Both the position numbers and the translations under genes were made by a program. From the NCBI GenBank assembly GCA_959347315.1, contig OY365810.1, forward strand, positions 708,001-772,000: 64,000 nt of DNA, given 5' to 3'. Positions within the stretch are counted from its first letter, which is position 1. Each line of letters opens with the position of its first letter. Under the pieces are notes generated by a model. That model had not been told where the DNA came from. It was given only the letters and a program-made list of their open reading frames with translations, and made no database searches. This DNA comes from Bimastos eiseni. Lineage: Eukaryota; Annelida; Clitellata; Crassiclitellata; Lumbricidae. Of this stretch, positions 55,640-64,000 are shown in pieces.

Positions 55640-57364
55640 TATTATAATTATTAATAAATTTTTAACGTGCACAAGGTCACACCTAAATGTGAATCTGAGG
55701 CGCGGATAGTCAGTCGCCAGGAGAAGATGCAATTAGATTTCCAAATCCTTGAAAGCCAAAGAGAAATAGTGAGTTTTGAGTCGCTTTGTGAAGGAAGGAA
55801 GTGAATTTGAGCTACGAAGAGAGAGTGGCAGTCGATTCCATTCCCTAGGAGCAGAGACATGAAATGCACGAGAGCCCATAACTGTTCTGCATTGTGGTTC
55901 AACTAAAAGACCTGTACTTGATGATCGTAAGCAACGAGGAGGAATGTAAGGAGTTAGTAGAGTATGAATATAGGTAGGTGTACTGGTGATGATGGCTTTG
56001 TAGGTCAAACAAGCTAACTTAAATTTGATTCTGAATTCAACAGGGAGCCAATGCAGCTGGTGGAGTAGGGCAGAGGAGCATGTTCGTAGTGGAACACGTA
56101 GCACTACTCGAACTAACGTATCTTGGATACGTTGAAGCCTTTTGAGTTCAAGGTCTGAGAGACCGACAAAAAGTGAATTAGCATAATCGAGGCGAGAGGA
56201 GACAAGTGAGTAGGCTATAGTTTTAGACATATTTTGAGTTAGAGCCGACCTTATGTGACGTATTGCCCTGATGTAGTAGAAACAAGATTTACAAAGGCTT
56301 GTTATGTGAGGTCGAAATGTGAGCATGCTGTCGAGGGTAACCCCACGTGTTTTGACAGAGTCTGAAAGCGGCACAGCAGTGCCTGCCAGTTCAATGCTAG
56401 AGAGCATAGAGAAAGAACGCAGGCGTTGACATGAGCCAAATACAATTGCTTCAGACTTGTCTGGGTTTATGGCCAAACCATTGAAACAGAACCATGCATA
56501 TATGGATGAGAGGCATTCTTCCAGTTTTAGTTTACCAGACTGATCAGTGTGTGACAGAGCAATATGGAGCTGAGTATCATCTGCATACTGTTGTAATTGA
56601 ATTCCAAAGTGTTTAGCTATACGACTGATTGGGGAAGTAAAGACTGTAAATAATAAAGGGCAGAGGACAGATCCTTGTGGCACTCCAGCAGTGCAAAGTA
56701 TGGGCTCCGACCGAGCAGATCCAATGCCCACCTGCTGATTGCGGTCAACCAGGTATGAAGCTAACCAGTGTAAGGCAGTCCCAGAGACACCAAAGCTTTT
56801 TGCAAATCTTGCAAGGAGTAACTGGTGGTCTACAGTGTCAAAGGCTGAACTAAGGTCAAGACACACAGAGAGGCAGGCTTTACCATTGTCCATAGATGAG
56901 AAGATGTAATCCAGTGTAGAGACAAGAGCAGTTTCAGTGGAGTAGCCTTTGCAATATGTTGACTGATAGGGGCTGAAGTTGGGAGAGGAAGTAATGTGTC
57001 TCTTGATACGCATAAGAGAAAGACGTTCAATGATCTTGGAAATGTTATTGAGGTTGGAGATAGGTCTGAAGTTAGACAAATTGCTAGTGTCAAGGTCAGG
57101 CTTTTTAAGTAAAGGCGTGACTAAAGCAGATTTGAAGCATGAAGGAAAGCACCTCGCAGCAAAAGATAGGTTGGCCAAGTGTGCAATGAGGTGAGAGAAT
57201 ACATCAGAACAAGAGACGATGAGTGATGTAGGTATGAAGTCCAATGCTGATGATTTAGGAACCATGCTTTTGAGAAGATTAAAGACTTCAAAGAATGTGA
57301 CAGGCGGTATGTCATCGAAGGCAGAGTCAAGCAGCAGGTCACTCCACACTAAATTGGTAGCCAT
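55640..57364 (-). mobile_element. L2/CR1-like LINE with open reverse transcriptase frame
   Basis: A 543-codon open frame (57364-55733) covers the full RT and C-terminal region: FRPISNLNNISKIIERL, CLDLSSAFDTVDHQLL (motif A), TAGVPQGSVLCPLLF (motif B), QQYADDTQLHI (motif C), VTLDSMLTF, LVSSRLDYANSL, LHWLPVEFRIKFK and SAPREWNRLPLSLR. The catalytic aspartates are present. No endonuclease lies upstream, so the copy is 5'-truncated and not autonomous. The tail is AT-rich with TTATT units (about 55636-55655). It lies just upstream of kinase exon 1. Confidence 0.9.
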
Positions 57365-57539
57365 TGATGTGACATCAATGGCTTTGAAACTGGTCGTTAC
57401 ACTTTATCATAAACTTGGTATTAGCACACAGGTATACCCAATGTACATGTATGCTTTGGATGTAGCTGTGACATGGCAGATGGTATCACCCTGGCTTTTG
57501 GTCCCTCACTTGTCGCCCGTCCACACCTCCGCAATAGTT

Positions 57540-57806
57540 ATGTTAGTTAACTAGTTAAAAATTCTCTTAGTTTCTGTGAACTGATTTTTCCCCCCAGCTT
57601 GTCTAGAATGGCAACAATGCTAATATGGCAGTTATCTTTTCTGTTGGTAATTCTGTTACTCGGGCGTCCCTCCTAGCAGGATTTCAATCCCTTTTGGAGC
57701 CCCTATGTAGCCCTTAGTTTTAAAATTGATGTTCTTTATATTTTGCTGTTTATAGTGGCTACAAATAAACAAATTGATTGAAATTGATTGATTGGTTGAA
57801 AATTAC
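57540..57806 (+). mobile_element. LINE 3' end with (TTGA)n tail
   Basis: Sequence ending AAATAAACAAATTGATTG and a TTGATTGATTGG tail (57772-57799). The tail is like that at 60346-60374, so this is probably the 3' end of a related LINE. No coding part recognised. Confidence 0.45.
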
Positions 57807-58139
57807 ATACCAAATGTCAAATACCCATTCAAATTTGCCCTGGATCAATAGGTCCAAAAGGTGCATTGGTAATGTCCACCTGACAATATTTCTTGTGCAT
57901 CAACTGAAAAACTAATGATATTCAAGCAGACAAGTGTGGTGCATCATCAATTTATAAATGTAATTTGCTTGCACAAATTTTGGGCTTCAGACAAACTAAT
58001 GCACGGCCACACATCAATAAAGTATCGATTTTCTCTTCTTTGCAACACACATTAAATTGTTTTAATGTCAATTTAAGAAAAAGTCATGTTCAAAATATTA
58101 TGTGATCATAACATACACATCTTATCCTGCTCTTTCCTC

Positions 58140-58965
58140 ACATAACTTTTTCCCTCACAGTCCGTGATCTGGGAGTTACTCTTGACTCTGATCTCACTCT
58201 CTCTCTCAACAAGTAAACCTAGTTGCACGGAGTTGTTACTGTTGCTTCGAATGGTCTCTCGCTCTCTCACTCACAGTGACATGGTTCTTGTTCATGCCTT
58301 CGTTACTGCTCAAGTTGACCATTGTTGTTCCTTATACTTGCTGGCCTTTCCCTTGTGGTTTTGGGGCGGTTGAATTGGGTTCCTCGCTCGGCTGCTCGCA
58401 TTATTGGACGGTTTCCTAAATTCTTCCGTTTCTGCCTACATGCACGAGGTATTGCACATGTATTGCTACAGAGGCAACAGATGCACTCCAACTCATGTCA
58501 AATGCTTCTGCTGCTGTCACTTCTTGGATGTCGTCAAATCGGCTCCCTCTAACTTTCTCCCTTTCTGATTACATGCATTGGCTCCCTGTTTGTCAGTGAA
58601 TTCACTACAGATTATGGTCTTTAGCTTGGAGCAATCTATTGGGTTGGATTTCAGTTTACTTGCAAACTCTCTTTGTCCCTGTCACATCATGTCCGGGTTG
58701 CAGATCCTTGCGTTTGAACAGCCACTACATATAATCTCTTTGTATCTTTTGCTCAAACAACCATGGCAGTCTAGGGCATTCACCATTGCTGCTCCCGCAG
58801 CGTGGAACGGCCTCTCTTTGGTCATTCACTCCCTTCCTATCCTAAGGCACCCTCTGATGCATTTCATCAACAAATCAAGACTTTTAATTTTGCTCTGGCC
58901 AAGAACAGGAGTGCCTCTGGGTGGTTATCTTGAAGGGGTCCTATATATCTAATTCATAGACAGAT
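58140..58965 (+). pseudogene. CR1/L2-like LINE C-terminal fragment
   Basis: Readable in several frames: VRDLGVTLDSDLTLSL (58160), a region matching the post-RT segment, AAPAAWNGLSLVIHSLP (58795), and a 3' end with GGTTATCTTGAAGGGGTCCTATAT (58925). Heavily mutated. Confidence 0.6.
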
Positions 58966-58974
58966 AGATAGCAT

Positions 58975-59260
58975 TGGCTGCCTGTGTCCCAACGAATTTC
59001 ATATCGCATTTCAGCTCTGGTTTCACGTTGCGTTTTTGGTTGTGCTCCATCTTACTTGCACAATCTCTGCCACCCAGTGTCCAACGTTGCAGCATGTCGG
59101 GTGCTTAGCTTTGTGATGAGGGGTCAGCTTCTAGTTCCAAAGGTGTGCCTGGATATTATGCAACGACGTGCTTTCTCGGTTGTGGGCCCTTCAATATGCA
59201 CTTGGGCTTCGCTCTTTGCTTGTAGCCCAACCGTCAGGTTTTTATAAGTCCCACAAGACT
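58975..59260 (+). pseudogene. CR1/L2-like LINE fragment
   Basis: HWLPVSQRISYRISALVSR followed by GCAPSYLHNLCHPVS (58970-59080), the segment after the RT in L2-like elements, then VVGPSICTWASL. A second, separate fragment next to 58140-58965. Confidence 0.55.
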
Positions 59261-59299
59261 TTTTTCTTTAGTTGTGGCTGGGCTTGGAGTGCTTATGAG

Positions 59300-60374
59300 C
59301 AGGTAACTCTGACTTTGGTACCGTCATTGACAGGTCCCAGGTAACCCTCTCGTTCGTTCTTGTGTGAACGCATCTCTTGCGTCATTTCTGGATCGTCTAG
59401 ATCTGACTGGGCTCCTGTACCTCATGGGATCTGTATTGGGCCCATTGTTGTATATCCTATATACTTCAAAAGTAGGAGTCCTCCAATCCTCGTATGAAAT
59501 TCTTCATCAAATTTATGCTGATGACACTCAGGCCTATGTTCATTGCCGGGCGTCTGATGCACTAGCTGCTGTCCAATCCATGCAGGCCGCTACTGACTCT
59601 CTTGGATTTTGTGAATGTCCACAAATAGACTTCGAATAAATCCATCTAAAACGGAATTTACATGGCTTGGAACTAGACAGCAATTGGTTCGAATTGACCA
59701 GGATGCACTCTCAACCCGCTTTCCTCTCTTCACCATTTCCTCCTCTGTCCGGAACTTGGGGTCATTCTTAACCAAGAGCTCACTTTCACGAAGCACGTAA
59801 ATGCCGTCACTCGCAGCTGCTTCTACCAGCTGCGTCAACTATGTGTGGTTTCTTGCTCTCTCACTCCCAGTGCAGCAGCCACCTCAGTGCACACATTTGT
59901 AACTAGCCGCCTAGACTACTGCTCCTCCATATTTTTTGGCATTCCTTGGAGCCAGATTGGGAAGTTGGAACATGTTTTGCTTTCAGTTGCACGCTTCATA
60001 GGAAGCATCCCGAAAACGGATCGTGTATCTACCTATATACGGGATGTCCTGCGCTGGTTACCCTTTCTCCAGTGCATCCATTTTAATATAATTGCATTCA
60101 GTGTCTCTGCCCATGTTTGGTGTTGCCTTTTTGCGATGCTGCACCAGTTTACCTCAAGGAGTTGTGTCAGCCCGTTGAGACCACTAATGACCGACTGTTC
60201 TGCTGTCCATGGGGAACTAGTCCTCTTGCCAAGAAATTCCTCGCATGCATTTTACTGTTCATTGAAATCAATTTTTTTTCAACCATAGTCAGACCGGGAG
60301 TGCCTCTGAGTAGATACCTTGAAAGGGCGCTATATCAAATTGACATTGATTGATTGATTGACTGATTGATTGAT
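59300..60374 (+). pseudogene. CR1/L2-like LINE RT/C-terminal fragment with (TTGA)n tail
   Basis: Frames give GSVLGPLLYILYTS (motif B), QIYADDTQAYVH (motif C, 59515-59545), NRLRINPSKTEFTWLG, VRNLGSFL, VTSRLDYCSSIFFGI (59895-59945) and LRWLPFLQCIHF. The 3' end has a GGAGTGCCTCTGAG...GGCGCTATATCAAATTGA stretch and a TTGATTGATTGA tail (60346-60374). Frames are broken. Confidence 0.8.
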
Positions 60375-61360
60375 AACGAGTAAGTAGCACCGAGTACAAG
60401 TCCAAGTACCTAGTGTCGAATATCTAAAAAGTATCATTCTCTTGGTAAACAAACAAGATAAACATTAAACTTAAAATAAAAATGCATGAATTCATTTCTT
60501 TTTGCAATTTTCAGTTTTTCACTATGAAAGTGATAAAGTGGTTTAAAAAATGACATGCGATTGCCTTTTGTAAATTGAAAAAAAATCTGATTTTTGCCTT
60601 CAAAACAAAAAACAATTGGAATTCCGATTTATTTTTCACAAGTCATCTTTAATTAATACTCAGACCCATTGTTTGTCCAACTCTGAGTAATTCCGAGCGC
60701 TACGATAAATTATTGAGCTTTCATCTTCATTACTTACTTACTTAGTACGTTGCATCATGAGATGTAGTTAGGAGTTGAGTGCGCTCTGAGGTGGACATAT
60801 TGTTCACATAAATAGGGGCTCAATGTCTTTGGGATTGTCTGTCATGATCTGTTTTCTAAATGAAATTCTCATAAAAATGTCAATCATAATCAGCTGTCAC
60901 CCAGTAAATCATAGTAACTACTAAAAAACTGATTCCAATAATTTGTAAGAACACAAGCATTAAGCAATCCACTACAGCCTTATGGCCAATCCACATAATT
61001 ACACAAACTCAAGGGGAGGTGATCAGAGGAGATGTTGAGTACAGGTGCACATGGTGAGGAGAGAATCTCAACAGAATGCATATATATGCAAATAAAATTT
61101 CGAATTAAGACATCCACGTCAGCATATTTATATTATAAATAGGCCAATGTGAGGTTATGACAAAGTCTGACGATGAAAAACATGATTTTTAGAAGGGACG
61201 CCACTTTATAAAAATTTCAACGAATGGTCACAAATAACATTTGAGACTGATGGAAAGAATATATCCCTTTAAACAAGAAACTGCAATCTGGATTTTAAAT
61301 TTATTAGCAAAATTAAATTCTGTTCAGATCATTCAGATCTAAAGTAATAAAATATGAAAA
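60375..61360. other. Intergenic stretch, nothing recognised
   Basis: AT-rich non-coding sequence between LINE fragments. No gene or repeat recognised. Confidence 0.4.
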
Positions 61361-62420
61361 TCAGAACTAAAACTAAGTTGCAAACAATTGCCCTGGTTGT
61401 CACACAACTGGTACACTGCTCCACTTCAACCGGCAGAGTCCCAGCCATCTTCAAAGTTGCAACCATCACCCAACTGCGAAAAAATCCTGGTCTAGACACC
61501 GCAGATGTAAAAAAACTATCAGCCCTTCTCCAACAGGTCTATCTGTTCTGTCTAAGATAATGGAAAGGACTGTATCCAGGCAACTTATTATTATTATTAT
61601 TATATTGTTAACTTGTTAACTATCTCAATGTCAACCTGCTGTTCCCAGACAGACAATCGGCCTCCCGTGCGTTCCACTCCACTGAGACGGCTCTTGCCAA
61701 TATCCTATCCAACATCCCTCTTGCGATTGACTCTGGCAACCTTTCTCTTTTTCCCTTCTGGATCTGTCTGCCGCATTCGATACAGTCGATCACGACATTC
61801 TGCTCCAGCGACTACAACTTTCGTTCGGCTTGTCATCCACTGTGCTGGAGTGATGACCTGCTTTGGCATCTTAAGGCAGCTGAGGTCTGTATCTCAGTCT
61901 CTCACAAACGATGCGACTCGCCATCTAATACAAAGCCTTATCCTGAGCCGAATTGATTACTGCAATGTCGCCTTTGCTAGCTTGCCACAGCATCATTTAG
62001 TTGCAGGTATCATCAACGCTGCTGCTCGTCTGGTACTGAGGTTGATAAAGTTTGACCATGTTTCAACTTCGATACAAGACGAGCTTCAGTGGCTTAGAAT
62101 AGGTGAACGCATCAAACTCAAACTTTGCACTCTGGTGTCTAAGTGCCTCAATAACTGTGCACCACGTTATCTAGTAGACCACATCAGGCCACTATCAGAC
62201 GAACCCAGCAGGTCACGATTACGATCTTCTAGATCATCTGATTTTTTTAGGATAAAACGAAGACAAAATTGGCAATCGGGCTTTTCGGGTTGCTGGCTCA
62301 TGTGTCTGGAACAGTCTCCCTGCATCCATTCAGGAGATAAAAATCCTCTCTGCTCTTAAAAACAGTCAACATTGCACTTTCTAGGCAATGACCGCCCGCA
62401 ATGCCGAGCATTAGTTTTTT
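61360..62420 (+). pseudogene. L2-like LINE fragment
   Basis: STGRVPAIFKVATITQLRKNPG (61425), a motif-A-like DLSAAFDTVDH segment in another frame (about 61765), LIQSLILSRIDYCNVAFASLP (61935) and LRIGERIKLKLCTLVSKCL (62090). A different subfamily from the 55.6-kb element. A (TTA)n run is inserted at 61588-61602. Large internal deletions; inactive. Confidence 0.75.
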
Positions 62421-62955
62421 TTACATTTGCGATGACAGTTATGTAGAAGCACCCTAGAAGTAGCTTGCTACTGACGGTGCTCTAGAAATTGTCGTATTTA
62501 CAATTACACTGACTACATTTCTGCTTAATAAATTTAATGTAGAAATAAAACTTCTGTGAAAATGAGTTTTAGAATTGTTAGCATTCTATTTCATCATAAC
62601 AGTAAACAAATTTTATTTAGCAAATATGATGTTAACAAAAATAAATAGTAGCCTACAGTAAAACAAATGTCTTATTAATGACTTCAGCCAATTGACTTTT
62701 GTAAAATGGGGATTAAGAGAAGCTCATTGGTACATACGCAGAGGGAGGAATCAAAAAAGGAAAGACATGAAACACAGGGGGAGGGGTATTAACATATAAT
62801 TCTTTGAGTACCTAATTACGTGAATGGACCCTTAGATATTTAATTACAAATTCCCATGATTACTAATCAACACTTTTTTGTTCACAGAGCCAGTCTTAGT
62901 GTACTGCACTGGTGTATGCTCAGCCGTGCGTCCGCTTCCTAGCCGTCTGTTAGCT

Positions 62956-63151
62956 ATGGCGTCGCGGAAAAGATACACCTCTGCACAGGTATTACACTGG
63001 GCACAAACAGTCACCAAGTCATAGATGTGTGGCGTGCTATAAGCGTGGACAGCGCAAAGAGACACATTATTTCTGCCGCACATGTCCTTCTAAGCCTGCA
63101 CTCTGTGTCGTGCCGTGTTATGAGGATTATCATTCAACTGCAGACTTTTAG
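62956..63151 (+). pseudogene. piggyBac transposase, internal deletion (N- and C-ends only)
   Basis: ATG 62956 opens MASRKRYTSAQVLH, like the start of PGBD/piggyBac transposases, and stops at 63022. Overlapping it in another frame, 63017-63151 reads SHRCVACYKRGQRKETHYFC then RTCPSKPALCVVPCYEDYHS to TAG: the C-terminal zinc-binding cysteine-rich domain of piggyBac transposases, complete. The catalytic DDD domain is absent, so the two ends are joined by an internal deletion. After the stop, GGCTGCCGCGTGC occurs twice (63231, 63273), possibly subterminal repeats, and TGTTAAGC follows near 63310 (TTAA is the piggyBac target). Confidence 0.7.
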
Positions 63152-63154
63152 CCA

Positions 63155-64000
63155 GGTTACTATAGAGTAGAGTAGAGTAAAGAACAGTAAAAAGTTACTG
63201 TTATTTTCACATTATTGCTCATTGCCGATAGGGCTGCCGCGTGCTCTCAATAATTTCCGATAACCGCTAATAAGGCTGCCGCGTGCGGACAATAATTGAT
63301 TCTGCAGGCAATGTGTTAAGCAGGAATTTTTGATCACAGCCAGCATCTATTTATGTATGATTCTTTTCATCACATCTAGCTTCTATCAGTATTGGGCACA
63401 AGAGCATAAACTCAAGACCAAAACTGAGACCAAGACCGAGAGGCTCAAGACCAAGACGTCTGAGACCAAGACCGATACTTTTTTATAAACAATAACATTT
63501 ATTATGATGCTAAAACAGAATAGCACACTTAAAACATTAATTTTATTGCTGAAGAACACTAATCTTAATAATGGTCAAGAAAACAGTTTTACGGGCCACT
63601 CTGAACTTTGTGGGTTCAGCCTTTGGCTTAGGCCTGAGAATATCACACTAAAAATATGATAGATAAATACTTTAAGACATCTGAACAAGTAAATTAGTGT
63701 TCCGTTTGAATGGTGTACTTGTGCCACGGACCTCAGAATTGTAGGTTAACAGTGTCCACACTTGGCCGACCAGTGCGACCACGTAGTTATTAGATTGCTC
63801 CAAAACATTGAAATTTGTGAAAGCAAATTTTTAAATGGCTGGCTATGTTGCAGATGCATTTTTTTTCCTGTCCATAATAACATGTATATACAGATGGTCA
63901 GCACGACATAAATCAACAACAATCGCGTAGGGCTCAAACATTCGGTGTCTCAAATAATCTAAAATAACTGATAAATATCGAAAACATTGCTCTAGTACAG
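63155..64000. other. Window end: possible piggyBac right end and simple repeat
   Basis: A short (AGAGT)n run at 63165-63180, the GGCTGCCGCGTGC pair noted with piggyBac, and an imperfect GAGACCAAGACC repeat (63410-63475). No gene recognised. Confidence 0.45.

Noticed and set aside
56979..57554. Plus-strand frames of 71 and 111 codons
   Set aside because: Antisense to the L2-like RT frame.

Overview
This is eukaryotic, almost certainly animal, DNA: AT-rich, intron-bearing and filled with non-LTR retrotransposons, hAT-type DNA transposons, solo LTRs and a Polinton/Maverick-like virus-derived element. The repeat types (CR1/L2-like and RTE/BovB-like LINEs, hAT, piggyBac, Polinton-like) and a kinase-CARD host gene suggest an aquatic invertebrate or invertebrate deuterostome. 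The species cannot be named from the window. No rRNA, tRNA, CRISPR or bacterial operon structure was seen.

The one convincing host gene is on the minus strand and spans nearly the whole window. Five exons (CDS start 55396; exon ends 54961, 44022-43842, 20102-19954, 17588-about 17479, 2336-1833) join in phase. They predict a protein of about 459 residues: an N-terminal TKL-type (MLK/ZAK/RIPK-like) kinase domain and a C-terminal CARD. Its introns (about 10.9, 23.7, 2.4 and 15.1 kb) hold nearly all the other features.

Layout: 1-820, edge of a decayed Polinton-like element. 1.8-2.3 kb, CARD exon. 4-7.9 kb, minus-strand CR1-like LINE broken by an AT satellite and a MITE. 8.2-11.4 and 12.7-16.0 kb, two related RTE/BovB-like LINEs. 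17.5 kb, last kinase exon. 18.6-19.4 kb, solo LTR. 20.0 kb, kinase exon. 21.3-23.6 kb, minus-strand CR1-like LINE. 23.6-32.9 kb, Polinton-like element with a SAP-like protein, a truncated family-B DNA polymerase, capsid-like proteins, an adenain-type protease, a fibre-like protein with phage-tail-fibre-type repeats, and an opposite-strand zinc protein. 33.1-39.8 kb, near full-length CR1-like LINE split by a fold-back insertion. 40.5-41.3 kb, hAT element. 42.7-43.5 kb, second solo LTR. 43.8-44.0 kb, kinase exon. 45.0-47.7 kb, third RTE-like copy, joined to a CR1-like fragment. 48.9-54.5 kb, three hAT-type elements, one holding a nested L2-like LINE. 55.0-55.4 kb, first kinase exon. 55.6-57.4 kb, L2-like LINE with an open RT frame. 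57.5-62.4 kb, LINE fragments. 63.0 kb, piggyBac deletion derivative.

The Polinton-like genes would once have formed a virion-assembly module, but the polymerase palm, packaging ATPase and integrase are not seen and most reading frames are broken, so this copy is an inactive fossil. The points most worth following up are the kinase-CARD gene, the fibre-repeat gene, and several structural oddities such as a perfect 60-bp palindrome.
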